This document shows positions 1 through 13,105 of a DNA stretch of 64,000 bases, in pieces (positions within the stretch are counted from its first letter, which is position 1; each line of letters opens with the position of its first letter). This DNA is from Rhabdophis nuchalis (taxonomy: Eukaryota > Chordata > Lepidosauria > Squamata > Natricidae). The notes under the pieces are model-generated. The model saw only the letters and a program-made list of their open reading frames with translations, had not been told where the DNA came from and did no database searches. A program made the position numbers and the translations under genes. The stretch lies in contig CM077646.1 in assembly GCA_039707465.1 (NCBI GenBank), positions 78,454,715 to 78,518,714 on the forward strand, written 5' to 3'.

Positions 1-944
1 TTAAAAATAAATTAAATAAATCCTGCGCTAAAACCTATAAACTAAAAATTACCCCTAAAAAAAACCCTAACCTAAAAAGAGACTACCCAAGGCCGGCCAG
101 ACGAAATCATGCTAAACCATGCCTCCTCGGCCAACAGAAAATACTCTTTCCATGGAACCAGTCCCTGGTGCGTAAAAGATTTGGGGCTGCTGGTTTAAGG
201 AGTTGTATTCTATTATTCCTAATTTTAAAATCCTTTTCAATGCATAACATTGGAAGGGACTGTTTGGCCTACAAGAGCCAACCTCTATCCATTCTCCTTT
301 ATCAGATCCATTTGTTCTTTTTTTCCCCTCCAAAAAGGGCATTTTCACCCTCCTCAATTTGTCACAGTTCAGTTTGGTGGATGCCTATGAGCATATTTTC
401 TTAAAGTCATCTTGAACTGAAATGAGCAATTAGGGAATCCCAGGAACCATCTTTCTAGCTGATTAATAGGAGAATGGAAGCAAGTGACTCTAAGCAGTGG
501 CTCACCCCTGGTTATTGCAGGTCCTGGAAGCAGTATAGATGCACTATTTCTCTATTGCACTTTGGTGCAACATCCATATAAGATGGTTGTGATAGAGATC
601 AAATTGGGGGGAATTTATTCCATATACCTTGAGCTTCTAGATAATAATGAGATAAAAATAAATAAATACAATATCCCCTTGCTAGCAAAGATGGCGAAAG
701 GTCTGCATGCCAGCATTATTGCAACTGGGTGTGCTTCCCAGTAACTGTAACCATGGATACATCCTACCGCACTGCTGGAAAAGAAGAGATATATCAAAAT
801 AATGGCTGCAGACAAACGTAAGACAGAAGGCCAAAGGCTCTCTTTGGGGCAGGGAGATTAACCTGAAGTAAAAACAATATCCTCCCAATCTGGTATTCTC
901 AAAAGGGAATTTAAAAAAATCACTGGCATAATTATCAGCCTTTG

Positions 945-1075
945 TTCATAAAGGAGGGAGGGAGGAAAGAAGGAAGGAAAGAAAGAAAAAGAGGGAGAGG
1001 AAGAAAGAAAGAGAAAGAGGAAAAAAGAGAGAAAGAGACAAAAGAAAGAGAAAGAAAGAAAGGAAAAAGGAAGAA
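945..1075. repeat. GA-rich simple repeat (GGAA/GAAA)n
   Basis: An almost pure purine run of imperfect GGAA, GAAA and GAGA units. It creates a spurious Lys/Glu/Arg-rich open frame on the plus strand and a Ser/Phe/Leu-rich one on the minus strand. Confidence 0.9.
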
Positions 1076-1232
1076 ATTTAGTATCTTGCTCTTCTGTCTG
1101 AGTGAAAAGGAAACAGTCAAAATACTTAGCCTATTTGCTGTGCATATTAGAACTAGTGCAAGAATCTACAAACAAGTCAAAGAAAATGGTCCAGATTCAT
1201 TAACTATAGAAAATGTCTGCTAAATGTTCTCA

Positions 1233-1255
1233 TCTATCAAGAACATCTTGATAGA
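1233..1255. repeat. Short perfect inverted repeat
   Basis: TCTATCAAGA at 1233-1242 is repeated as its exact reverse complement TCTTGATAGA at 1246-1255, with a 3-nt spacer. No flanking terminator or RNA-gene context is visible. Confidence 0.7.
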
Positions 1256-2039
1256 ACATCTACCTTATCAAGAGGAAGAGTCATGGAAGCAAGTGTTATC
1301 CATTGGAACTATTTATCTCTTGGACCTTGAAACAAGGACAGACCCCTATTTGAATGGTTGTTTCAGAAGGTCATTGGAGCCTGGAGTGTACACTGAATGT
1401 GGTTGTTTTTTATATAAAATTATTATATTAATGTTTGTTGCATTAATATTTGTCTTGATTAATGTTTTTATTATTATATGATTAATTTTTAATTGCTGTT
1501 TTGCACTTAGAAATGCTCTGGAGTGATGAATAAATCATTACCCATTAGCTTTTGACATATTGTCTACAAAGCACTTTGATTTTTTCAAAAGCTTGAGTGG
1601 GGGGCTATTTTTAAATGAGAGCGCCTGCTAATTGAAAACAGGCTTCTTACTTACTACAACAGATTTTTCTTGTTAATAGAAAATTGGAAAACACCACATA
1701 CCAGAGTGACTCAGTTTATGTTAGGATTATAATACATTTCTCTAGTCTCTGGCCATTGAAATGTAAGAACTCTGAGAATTCTGCTTTCAGTAGAAAAAAT
1801 ATATATCAAGTAATTTTAAAAAATGGGCTTTTCTGTTCTCAAGAATCCCTAAATACTGTCCCTGCAAGCGCAATTGCAATGAAAGAATTTATCCATTCAA
1901 TGCAATACATTGTGTAGGGTATGTATAGTAGTCAAGTGGCTCCTGAGGCCAGGTGGAGGGATCTTACTCTGATTAATAGTTCATCAGTAGAAGTCTCCAT
2001 ACTTTGTCATATATGGATGGAAAAGATAGAGTAATTTCA

Positions 2040-2546
2040 GAATAAGAAGTTCTTATTTTAAAATTTATTTATTTATTTATTTATTTATAAAATTTATATA
2101 ACCGCACCCTCTCCCCGAAGGGACCTGGGGCGGTGCACAGGAAATTTAAAAACAACACAAATACAAAGTATAAATAATTAAAATCGAATTAAATAGTTTA
2201 TCCCTGTGCTAAAATTTAAATAGTTAAGACATAATCCCTTACAAACCCAATTAACAATTTATAATACAGACTGCAGACTAGGTAAATAACTTAGGCCAAA
2301 CCGGCCTGATGGAACAGGAGTGTCTTTAATTTCTGGCGGAAGGTGCGGAGGTCCGTGGTTGTTCTGAGGTCGGGGGGTAGGTCATTCCAGAGGGTTGGGC
2401 CCACCACAGAGAAGGCCCTTCCCCTGGGCGTCGTCCGCTGGCATTGCCTAGTGGATGGCACCCGGAGAAGTCCCTCTCTGTGGGAGCGAATCGGCCACAG
2501 GGATGTATGAGGTAGGATGCGGTCTCGCAGGTAGCTTGGTCCCGTG
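2040..2546 (-). mobile_element. L2/CR1-like LINE 3' end
   Basis: Read on the minus strand, the GC-rich half encodes a C-terminal LINE ORF2 signature (A-F-S-V-V-G-P-T-L-W-N-D-L-P-P followed by R-T-F-R-Q-K-L-K-T-L-L-F). A 3' UTR follows, then a GCGG-rich block and a run of AAAT/AATA units (plus-strand TTTA units at about 2060-2090). The LPP...F+xxLKTxLF pattern is typical of the ORF2 C terminus in L2/CR1-clade elements. The fragment is 5' truncated and sits in a BICD2 intron, antisense to the gene. Confidence 0.75.
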
Positions 2547-2558
2547 CCAGTAATGCAT

Positions 2559-2598
2559 CCTATCTATCTTACAATATATACATTGTAAGTTAGATAGG
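2559..2598. repeat. Inverted repeat with 17-bp arms
   Basis: The arms at 2559-2575 and 2582-2598 are reverse complements with one mismatch, around a 6-bp AT spacer. It lies just past the end of the L2-like fragment. It may be a tiny MITE or a chance hairpin. Confidence 0.6.
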
Positions 2599-3526
2599 AG
2601 GTACTAACTTTAAAGCAAGAACTTGACTCTTATTCTGAAATTCCTCTTATCTTTAGTCTGGTATGCTAATATACAATAAAAAGGAGCAATTGCACAAGTC
2701 ATCCATAATACATCTTCGAGTCATGGCTGTTACCATTTTGCATTTTGATCTGAATCAAGGCGAAATAGCCTATGCATGCTCTATTAAAAAGAATGAGTGA
2801 AGTAGCTGAAAGATATCACCATAATTATTATGTTATATTTGTAATTTGGAGAAGGGCGGAAGGTGGCTTTCCTGTGCATTCATGAATCTAATTTTCACAA
2901 GATTACACCACATGATCTTTATTCCTTCAGAGACAAATTTTATTAGAACATTTATGCAAATTAATTGAGAAAGAAAGGAAACCTCATGAAGAAAATATAT
3001 CAAGGGACTGACAACCATCAAGGTTATCGTGTCTCCACATTTGTATTTCTAAATTATACATCAGCTTGAATTATTTGTATCTCATGTCTGAGAAGTTTGG
3101 GAGGTTTCATTGTAATGAATATTTAAATGGACATAAATAGAAATGTGTTTTTATGGCATTATAAATGGGGCTCGTATTTTTTCTACAATGAAATTGTGAG
3201 AGTAATACCTTTGTACTGAAAATTATTTTTTATTTTATCTATGTCTACAAATCTTTTCAGCTTGGAAAAATGGGTGTGTTTATCACCTGTGGAAAGGTTA
3301 ATTCCAACTTAGGTCTGATTTGGTTGCTTAATTTAGAATAAACAAAACTAATTACAGTTATGCTGCTTCTGCTTCTTATTTGAAATAAAAGAGACAATAC
3401 AAATGATTAAGCAACCTTGAAAAGGCAGGGAAAATTATTGTTATTGTAGTCAATCATTTTTTATTACTCCTCCCTTATTTGTATAGTGAAGACTCATCAG
3501 AGTGATGGATCTAAATTATCTACTTC

Positions 3527-3636
3527 ATTGTTTCTCAACCTCAGCAACTATAAGCTGTGTGGACTTCTGCTCAGAATTCCCAGCCAGCATGCCTAGTATA
3601 CACACAGTTTGATGTTGCTTAAGGTTGAGAAACATG
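3527..3636. mobile_element. Diverged palindromic hAT-like MITE
   Basis: The ends TTTCTCAACC...GGTTGAGAAA are inverted repeats, and the body resembles the better-preserved palindromic element at 23296-23418 (shared TTTCTCAACCT, GGACTTC and AGAATTC segments). No clean target-site duplication is visible. Confidence 0.6.
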
Positions 3637-4831
3637 TTGAATAATCTATTGCTCAGTGTCCTTGCCAACATTCCCAAGACCCCAAGTTAGGAATCAAGGG
3701 GTTTTCCTGATATCTCGCTTTCTTTCTTCTCTATCTTATTTATACAATTTATGTGGCTATTTTACTAATAAATTGCAAAATAAGTAGTATAAACTGTTCC
3801 AGGGTTATTATTTCTTCTGAATTCCACATCACAAATATAGCCTTGATCGAACTGTGTACCAGAGTGTTAGGGGTTCCCTTTGAAATCAATCAACTAGATC
3901 AATTAGGTCCTTTCTCCCTGAGAATCTACAGAATGCTGAGAATCTACAGAGAACTCCAAGCTAACAAGACTTATCTGACCACAATAACGGATTAATAGTA
4001 TCCAGTTCAGATCATCATTGTCCTCAGATAGAAATAAGGTCTCCCTTTTGATGAGTTTAACTGGGTCAGACCCAGGGTTGCTAGAGAAGCCATGAATTCC
4101 TGAGCCACCTTCTGCCCAGCGGAAGCAATTAAAATATATCCATATGATCAGTCTGGGAATATCCCCTGTCAATGCAGCTGCAGCATTGATTGGGTAGGGA
4201 AGCTGCTTTGTAGAAGGGAGGCTTGTACAATAGTGACAGACACCTATAGTTTTACATTAACTCTCCGAAATATGAAGCTAGGAAATAGTATACAGTGTAA
4301 TGGGAAAGATCTTGAGAAACAGATGAAGAGATGCTGCCTAGGATGTGATTAGAGCCTAGCCTGCAGCTGGAGAATGGGCAGAGCAAAAGGCTCAAAAGAG
4401 ACCCTCCCTAGCTTCTCAGGCGGTAAAAGAGACTATAGAGATTTGTACTTTCAGACTTGCAAGATTCTATTAATGTAGTCTTACAATAAAGTAGAACTAG
4501 CTCATCCAGTCATATTTCCTGTGTAATCTGCCTGGGGAGACTGACATATAGGCACTTCCAAATTTTTGTGTAAATATGTATGTGAAAAAAATTAACATTG
4601 CAAATAATATTGCCCAGAAAGTATAGGATTATTTAGGTACAGAAAATATCTCTGAACAATAAGGGAGGAATGCAACAGTTACCAAAAGCTAATTGGATTT
4701 TCCTATCATACCATATGGTTCCTAGAACATAACAGTTATTGAATGTTTATTTCCCATTCCCCACTTTATTTTATTTTATGTGCTCTCATAGAGAAGGCAA
4801 AAAGTCTTCAATGCTGGTGCATGTTTTTCAG

Positions 4832-4984
4832 ATAAATCAAAATGTTGAGAACCAGAGAGGCCGCTTACGAGATGACATCAAAGAGTATAAATTCCGGGAA
4901 TCTCGCTTGCTGCAAGATTACACTGAACTTGAGGAAGAAAACATCTGCCTTCAGAAACAAGTATCTATTCTGAAACAGAATCAA
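4832..4984 (+). CDS. BICD2: BICD2 internal exon (CC1, residues ~160-210)
   Basis: This 153-bp exon is phase 0 at both ends and encodes 51 residues beginning [20 protein letters not shown] and ending in Q-N-Q. It is bounded by TTTTTCAG at 4824-4831 and a GTGAGT donor at 4985. It is the end of the N-terminal coiled coil (CC1) of Bicaudal D homolog 2, the adaptor that links dynein-dynactin to RAB6 vesicles and nuclear-pore cargo. All residues are heptad-compatible and rich in Glu, Lys, Leu and Gln. The assignment to BICD2 rather than BICD1 rests on the later exons. Two upstream exons, about 159 residues, should lie before the window. The open frame extends upstream to a chance ATG at 4739, which I reject as a start. 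Confidence 0.93.
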
Positions 4985-5849
4985 GTGAGTATTGTCAAAT
5001 TATTATCTGGGATGTGTCAGCGTTCCAAGTAATGCATCTATTTAGACAGACCTCCAAAGAAGGTAGACTCCTCAAAGAACAGTTTTATTGGATACATCAT
5101 ATTGTGGGAGATGGGTGCGGGATATAAGTATGAAAATAAATTGGCACAAGTGGTGAAAACCAACTCTGAAAGTGCCAGTGGTTTTCACCTAATTAAAAGT
5201 AAAAGTCTCCCCCTTTCCCCAAGTCATTAGTCACATTGTCCAATAGAGGTGCTGGCCGATTGCTTGGTTACTCCACTCCTCCTCTCCAGCCACCTATTGG
5301 AATTACCTTGGTTCCCACAGGAAAACATTTTGTTTTGATGGCAAAACCCCAGCTATATTCTCTCCTCCCTGTCTCCTCTTCAGGATTGTGGCAACCCTGA
5401 TGCCACAAAGATGGCCGTAGACAGGTTTGCTTCAGGGTTGACAGCATGGTTGTGTATGAGGGAAGCTTGTAGTTTTTATCCAGCACCTCAGATTTTAATC
5501 CTCAAAATTTCCTAGCTTTGATGCTGTGAGGAAAGTGGTAAATGATAGCAGTGTGCAGATATATTGCATTGGCAGATATTTTCCATGGTGTCCACCAGGC
5601 CCTTTTAGTGAAGAAGAAGTTGGAAAAGCAGCAGCTGGCTAGGTGGTAGAAGGCATCCTAGTGGGCTATCACACTGTATTTTCCTGCAGTTGTAATTATT
5701 TGGGAAATAGGCAGCCATGTATCAGTGAGGCCACCACAAGCTTTCAAAATTTCAAAAGCGTCACAGCTTTAAAATATGGTTACCCCACACTATAAAGCTT
5801 TATATATTTTCACCTGCCTTTTGATTGCTTTTTTGCAACACACAAAACA

Positions 5850-6350
5850 TAGAATGAAAGAATTGAAAAGCACTTTGGAGGTGTTCAAATCCAACCCTCT
5901 CCTCAACCAGGAAGAGACCCTATGTCAGTGCTGGTGAACCTTTTTGGCACCGAGTGCCAAAATGGGAGTGGGCGTGCGAGGGAATGCTCTAAACCAGCAT
6001 GTCTGTGCACGCTGGGAAGCCGAGCTTTTGGTTTCCAGCATGCACATGTGCATCAAACACTTAGCCTTCCAGTTTCTGGCACGCATGCATATGCAAAGCC
6101 CAGCTGGCTGGTGCACATGCACATGCCAGAAACTGGAAGCTCAGCTTCCTGATGTGCATATGCACGCCAGGGAGCTGCTCTTCATTTCCGGTGTGCACAA
6201 AGACCAGCTGGCTGGTGTGCCAGAATCAGGAAGAGCAATGGGCTATAGCTGCCATGCCCGGGAGAGATGGCTCTGTGTGCCACTTCCGTCATGCATGCCA
6301 TAGGTTCACTATCATGGCCCTATATCATTTCAGACAAATAGTTGCCCACA
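5850..6350 (-). mobile_element. CR1 LINE 3'-end fragment, split by a MITE
   Basis: The minus strand of CR1 is recognisable on both sides of the insertion: the 'tggaggtgttcaaatccaac' block before it, and 'catttcagacaaatagttg' after it. These are adjacent in other snake CR1 3' ends. The copy is short and degraded. Confidence 0.7.
5926..6317. mobile_element. hAT-type MITE inserted in CR1
   Basis: The left end CAGTGCTGGTGAACC and right end GCCATAGGTTCACTATCATGG are imperfect inverted repeats of the CAGTGATGGCGAACC family seen at 24745, 46930 and 47834. The flanks ccctatgt (5918-5925) and ccctatat (6318-6325) match at 7 of 8 positions, fitting a decayed 8-bp duplication. The interior consists of GC-rich repeated 'gcacatgc' and 'cagctggctgg' motifs, which cause the overlapping open frames here. 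Confidence 0.75.
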
Positions 6351-6559
6351 ATAGAAAGTACACATTAAAAGGAATGCCTTCGCTTCTGCTCCCAAATGCT
6401 TAGGACACAATTGGTTAGGATCAATACCTTCTAGAGAAGGCAGTGGGGTGGGGTGGATAGCTTGCAGGTGGAAATTGGAAAATCCGAGTCTTAAATATAT
6501 TGTTAGGAAAGAGACTATTTCGCCACTTGTATACAGAAGAGAGCCAACAGGAGAAAGTG

Positions 6560-6612
6560 TGTGTGCGTACACACACACACACACACGTATGTCTATGCAT
6601 ACACACACACCT
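6560..6612. repeat. CA microsatellite, two blocks
   Basis: Two short (CA)n tracts, about 6570-6588 and 6600-6611, separated by TATGTCTATG. Confidence 0.85.
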
Positions 6613-7406
6613 GAAGAGAGAAATAATTAGGCCTCTGCAGATAGACATACCTCATGTTTACAGACAAAATCCACAATGCACCTAGCTAAAACATACATAA
6701 AATCCAAAATAAAACCTCCTTTTTAAAATGAGTTTAGAACATTCCCTCCTGATAAAACTTGGGTTGCTCTTAAAGGGACAGGAAGACAAAAAGGAACGCA
6801 CAAGCAACAGTAACATATTGGGGGGGAAAGACATTGTTTCAATCTGTTTTAGTAAAACTAACAATGAGCTTTCACCAAACTAGACATAGTGGGTTCTCAG
6901 CTTTGTGTCCTAAAAACTTACAACTTTGTTGTGGCATATGTTTATGACCCAGTATCAAATTAATTAAACACAATGATATATTACAAGGGTCTCTAGGATG
7001 TATATTGTGTGTTAGGTTCATGTAAGTTGTGCTCTTTATGTAATTTGCAGGATTTATTGAAATGAATAGAAAATGACCTGAGATTTCATATTATCTGATT
7101 TTCAAAAGTGACATGTTTTTTACCATACTATAAAACTGTATTATATAAAATAATTCAGATAAAAACCCATAGGTATGGGAGAACAAATTTTAATTAAGTG
7201 CACAAATTTATTATAACTTACTGGTATTGGTATTAGGAAGGTAAACCTGAGGAAGCACTACAAAAAGAGTTTGAAGCTCTACACCATCCTTCTGTTTCTT
7301 CCTTGGTTTTTTGTAGTGCTTTTACTACTTCAAGGGGAACATTTTAACATTCCTTCTTTCCTGCTTGCTATCAGGTATTTTAGTCATTTCACCTTTTCTG
7401 TAACAG

Positions 7407-7859
7407 GTGGAATTTGAAGGGCTGAAGCATGAAATCAAAAGACTAGAAGAGGTTACAGAATTCCTGAACAGCCAGTTAGAAGATGCCATAAGATTGAAAG
7501 AGATATCTGAACGCCAGCTTGAAGAAGCCTTAGAGACCCTGAAGACAGAACGTGAACAGAAGAATAATCTTCGGAAAGAATTATCTCACTATATGAATAT
7601 CAATGACTCCATGTATACCAGCCATTTGAACATCTCTTTGGACGGACTGAAGTTTAGCGATGAAACCACCGAGCCCAATAATGATGAGATTGTGAATGGC
7701 TTTGAACCAAATTGCCTGAGTAAAATCAACAATGGCAATAATAAAGCATCAACACCCAAAAAATCCGACAGCTTCCCTCCAGCCCCTAGTTTGGTGAATG
7801 ATCTTCTGAGTGAACTAAATATATCGGAAATCCAAAAATTGAAACAACAACTAATGCAA
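7407..7859 (+). CDS. BICD2: BICD2 internal exon (end CC1 to start CC2)
   Basis: This 453-bp, 151-codon, phase 0/0 exon begins [11 protein letters not shown] and ends K-L-K-Q-Q-L-M-Q. The acceptor is TAACAG (7401-7406) and the donor GTAAGT (7860). The first codon is GTG for Val, not a start. Coiled-coil heptads run to about codon 65. They are followed by the conserved [10 protein letters not shown] segment, a polar linker that is poorly conserved, then [18 protein letters not shown], which is near-identical in BICD1 and BICD2. This region spans the hinge between the dynein-dynactin-binding CC1 and the central CC2 of the adaptor. Confidence 0.95.
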
Positions 7860-7901
7860 GTAAGTCTGCCCTATATATACATGCATGCATGCATGCATGC
7901 A

Positions 7902-7936
<35 letters not shown>

Positions 7937-9473
7937 TCCTTAAATACATGTATATCAATTTCTTGAAATTAAGCTTCTCCAAAAATATGTACTGGTTGGA
8001 GATTCTGTTTCATTACATGAGGTTCCTGAAAGTGAACTGTGGTGTTTAAATTTGATATATCTTTGATATAAGCTCTATTGGAAAGGGAAAATAGAATAGC
8101 CTGAGTTTGAAAAAGTTTGGAACAGGGTAGGTCTTACTCCTTTATACACTGTTTAGGAAAATAATGCTTTCAGTTTCCATAAAGTAGAAATCTATTGACA
8201 TTTGAAGTCTCATTGATAATATATTTTACTTGGACTGCCCTGATGTTTAATTTTGTAAAATTCTTGCATTTCAGGAAAGCACATTTCACCCTTGTAATTT
8301 TTGTCAGTGATATCAAGATTAATTTAAATAATTTATATGTATTACCTGTAATCTCATGAGATAGATAAATATTCCAATTTTGTTTCATAGAAATTACCCA
8401 AGTTTTAAAGTTTCATTTTAGTTTTGTAATAGAGGGAATTTTTTTAAGAGTTAAAGGTAGAAATATATTAATTAAAAATCCCAAACATGGATGCCCTTTG
8501 ATAACTGTTGCAGTCATAAGGAAGACATCATGTAACCATGATGGACTTACATCCTCACTTTTGATGCTGTTGTTAAGGAAATCACTTGTGATCATTAAGA
8601 GACACATCGCATGTATACAACTTTATTGTTTTCATTAACTCTGCTTTTTGGAAACTGGCTATACAGCTCACAAATGGTGAGGACGTGACTACAGGGATAT
8701 TATAGTGGTCATAAATTCAATTTAAAATTACCAGTTACAAAGTTACATTTTCAATGCTGTCATAACTCCAGACAGTTGCTAAAGAGGGAAATCATTAAGC
8801 GAGGATTACCTCGATTTTCTGTATAATAAAGAGAAATTTAAGAAGTTCTGAGATATTGATATTTATGTATTTGTTTATATTTCATGTTTCTAAACTGCCT
8901 ATCTCCTCATAGAGGAGCATTGGGTGTTCTATAAATTATTATAATTTTCAGTATTTCTACATATTATTTGCATTTAGCATAGTTACCTAAACCTCACTGT
9001 TATATCATTAGAGCCTCCAAAAGAACTTGAAGTTGCAATTTATTTGTGTGATCAATGATCAAGGGTCAATGCAATCTAAATTCTTATACTGAGCTGTATT
9101 CTTTATTGAGGCAGAGTAATAGCAATCCATCATGAATAACAAATATGTCTACCTGTGAGAATTAAATTATGTTGTGTAATATATTTATCCTTAACATCTG
9201 AATGTATTTTCAGTCCCGGTACTATAGATGCCTATAATTTGGTACATATTTCATTGTAAAATACAAAGAGCAGAGTACGAATTGTACAAAGTAAGGCTAT
9301 AGTTTAATGATTCCAAATTCTGGAAATAATAGCTTAAAACATTAAGATTCAATAATCTGATAATAATATTCCTTGTGACATTTAGCTGTAAAGTCAAAGT
9401 GCCAAATTTAAATTTTTCACTTATGTGAGGCTCCTTTACAGGAACAGAAAATAATAGTTATTTTTCATTATAG
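7860..9473 (+). other. BICD2: BICD2 intron
   Basis: GTAAGT at 7860 and CATTATAG at 9466-9473. Apart from the microsatellite, the stretch 8490-8815 looks like worn copies of the 'tracts of aagtgag / gtcataag' MITE described at 60622-61014 (for example 'aacagttgctaaagagg' and 'cattaagcgaggattac'). I see nothing else. Confidence 0.8.
7876..7938. repeat. Tetranucleotide microsatellite (ATGC)n(ATAC)n
   Basis: About five ATGC units pass into about nine ATAC units only some 16 bp downstream of the splice donor at 7860. Such tracts are length-variable, and this one lies within potential splice-regulatory distance. Confidence 0.9.
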
Positions 9474-10496
9474 GTGGAGAGGGAAAAAATGAATCTGTTG
9501 TCTACGCTTCAAGAATCACAAAAACAACTGGAGAACACCCGGGGTGCACTTTCTGAACAGCATGAGAAAGTTGGCAGGCTCACTGAGAACCTCAATGCCA
9601 TGAAAAAACTCCAGGTCAGCAAGGAACGTCAGTCTGCTCTTGACAATGAGAAAGAACGAGATAGCCATGAAGACGGAGATTATTATGAGGTTGATATCAA
9701 TGGCCCAGAGATCTTGGAATGCAAGTATAAAGTAGCTATGGCAGAAATCAGTGATTTGAAAGAGGAACTTAAAGCTGTCAAGGCTAAATATGAGGAATGT
9801 GAATCCAAATACGAAGAGGATAAAAGCAGGTACGAGACAGAAAGCCAAGTCCTGACGGAAAAGATCAGTTCTTTGGACAAATCTAGTAGACAAGATAGGG
9901 AGCAGGTAATCAGGCTGGAGAAGGAACTCAGGAAAGTCACTGATGTTGCTGGGGAAACCCAGGGTAGCCTTAGTGTAGCCCAAGATGAACTGGTCACCTT
10001 CAGTGAGGAATTAGCCAACTTGTATCACCATGTATGTATGTGCAACAATGAAACCCCCAACAGAGTGATGCTAGATTACTACAAACAGGGCAAAGGAGGA
10101 CATACCAGTCCAGAGGTCAAAGGCCACAGATCACCAATCCTGCTCTCTAAAGGTTTATTGTCGATAGACTTAGGAAAACCAGAAACCGGGAGTGGTGAAA
10201 GCAGTCCTTCACCAGTTTCATCCCTCCCTTCACCAGTATCTGAAGTATCCCGGAAGGAACCTATGAATGTTTACAACCTGATTGCCATAATCCGTGATCA
10301 GATCAAGCATTTGCAAGCAGCAGTAGATAGAACAACTGAACTGTCACGGCAGCGGGTGACTACTCAGGAACTTGGGCCTGTAGTGGACAAAGATAAAGAG
10401 GCACTTATGGAAGAAATTCTGAAGCTGAAGTCTTTGCTAAGCACCAAGAGAGAACAGATTGCAACACTGAGGACTGTACTAAAGGCCAACAAACAG
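9474..10496 (+). CDS. BICD2: BICD2 large internal exon (CC2 to CC3)
   Basis: This 1023-bp, 341-codon, phase 0/0 exon runs from V-E-R-E-K-M to L-K-A-N-K-Q, acceptor TATAG before 9474, donor GTGAGA at 10497. It includes [20 protein letters not shown], the conserved [20 protein letters not shown] block with [14 protein letters not shown], a Ser/Pro-rich linker ([14 protein letters not shown]), and the start of CC3 ([20 protein letters not shown]). The paralogue choice is clear: [18 protein letters not shown], the short SP linker and RTTELSRQR are BICD2-like, whereas BICD1 has a much longer linker and different residues. CC2 is the kinesin-binding region and CC3 binds RAB6 and RANBP2 in characterised vertebrate BICD2. 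Confidence 0.97.
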
Positions 10497-11894
<1,398 letters not shown>

Positions 11895-12491
11895 TAAAAT
11901 TTAGCAAAAGATGGTTGCAGCAAATAAAATTGTTATGTACATTTATAGTAGTCACTTTAAAAGTAGACAATTGCTGAGGATAAGCATCATCATGAAAAAT
12001 AGTTGTGCTAACTGCTATGAGAAATTAATGGTTACTGGGATGGAAGACATAATGAAAGAGCTTATTGCCAAGAAGGTCTGGACAAACACTGATGAGTGGA
12101 ATGACATTGAATGTTAATAGATAAAATTTGATAGCATATAGGCCTAAATCACATAATTGTAAAAAATCACATGGGAGAAAAGTTGCTAAGTGAATTAGGT
12201 TTTCCTCACCATTATTGGAACCTTTTCAATAAAACAGTGGCATTCTCTTGAGATAGTTCACAGGGCAGAAGCTTGTGGTCTTGATCAAGATATTAATGTG
12301 GTAGCATTTGAGTAAAAGGCTGAGTGGTTATTCAACAAAGGACAAGAATAGAATACTAAAAATCATAGCCTTGGTTGAAAGGGAGACTGTCAAGAAAATT
12401 TTAAATATGAATCGTTATTCATGCCCATGCTAAGCAAATTTACCTAGTTCATGTAGGCATTGTACCTGTGTTTGAACGTCATATTAAAGCA

Positions 12492-12660
12492 AATACAGGT
12501 TGCCCTTGACTTATGACCACAATTGAGCCTACATAAGGTTTTGTGGTCATTAAGCAAGTCATTCCCACGATTGCCTCACTCAATGTGTGCAATCCCAGCT
12601 CCGCTCTCCCACTGCAATTGTTAAGTGACCACACTGGAGTATCTTCAGTTGGGGAGGCCT
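12492..12660 (-). mobile_element. MITE fragment (gttgcccttgacttatgacc end)
   Basis: The start 'caggttgcccttgacttatgaccacaattgagcc' type end (12495 on) matches the terminal segment of the elements at 28226-29084 and 60622-61014, with 'aagcaagtcattcccac' and 'ttgttaagtgaccac' inside. The far end is lost. Confidence 0.65.
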
Positions 12661-12974
12661 GGGTAGCCCAGCCCCCATTAGCATAAACCTTCCCTCTACC
12701 CCACCACTCCTAGTAAGTTTGGACATTCTGCCTGCCCAAACACAGGAGTCCACTTACTTTCTGTGCAGCTGCTGACAAGTACTCCCAGCCTATGTGAGAG
12801 ACAGCTATTATAGAAAGCTAGACAATGTGATGTTTCCAAAGGTGGAAACAGCCCTGGAACATTGCAAGGGCTGGTGCCCATCTCACAACGTTTCTAAGGG
12901 CTCTTTCTAGCTTCTAGCTTTAAAAAAATACATATATAAATAAAACAGTTGTAATTTAGCTAAGGCCTATTTGA

Positions 12975-13105
12975 GGGTGAAGTTCATTGTCCGAGCTTTT
13001 GAGTTGGTTTCCAAACATTTCATTATCAGGCTAGGTAACATCTTCAGTGAAGTTTAGGGGATGTCAGTCTTAGTGTTCTTCCGTTTATAAGGGCTTTGTG
13101 TGCTA
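12975..13105 (-). mobile_element. Penelope-type terminal fragment with hammerhead-like core
   Basis: On the minus strand the order is CTGAAGA (13041-13047), TGTTACC, a short loop, then GATAATGAAATGTT (13014 on). This is the layout of the CUGANGA...GAAAC core of the hammerhead motifs found in Penelope-like terminal repeats. The copy at 52915-53075 preserves the stem better. Family assignment is inferred from this motif and flank similarity. Confidence 0.5.

Larger units (their letters stand above)
1..4831 (+). other. BICD2: BICD2 intron (upstream of first visible exon)
   Basis: This stretch precedes the first recognisable BICD2 exon and ends in a pyrimidine-rich tract and CAG at 4829-4831, so I read it as intron. 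No BICD2 N-terminal coding sequence is visible in any frame. It holds a GA-rich simple repeat, an L2-like LINE end, two small inverted repeats and a diverged palindromic MITE, listed separately. The rest is AT-rich sequence in which I see nothing. The short ORFs here have no recognisable protein similarity. Confidence 0.7.
4985..7406 (+). other. BICD2: BICD2 intron with nested MITE in CR1
   Basis: GTGAGT donor at 4985 and TAACAG acceptor at 7401-7406. It contains a CR1 3'-end fragment split by a MITE at 5926-6317 and a CA/TA microsatellite near 6560-6612. The rest shows no recognisable feature. Confidence 0.85.

Noticed and set aside
942..1223. Lys/Glu/Arg-rich ORF
   Set aside because: Translation of the GA-rich simple repeat.
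5922..6403. Overlapping ORFs in 5.9-6.4 kb
   Set aside because: Translation of MITE interior with repeated CACATG motifs.
9516..9983. 155-codon minus-strand ORF within the large BICD2 exon
   Set aside because: Antisense shadow of a confidently identified coding exon.
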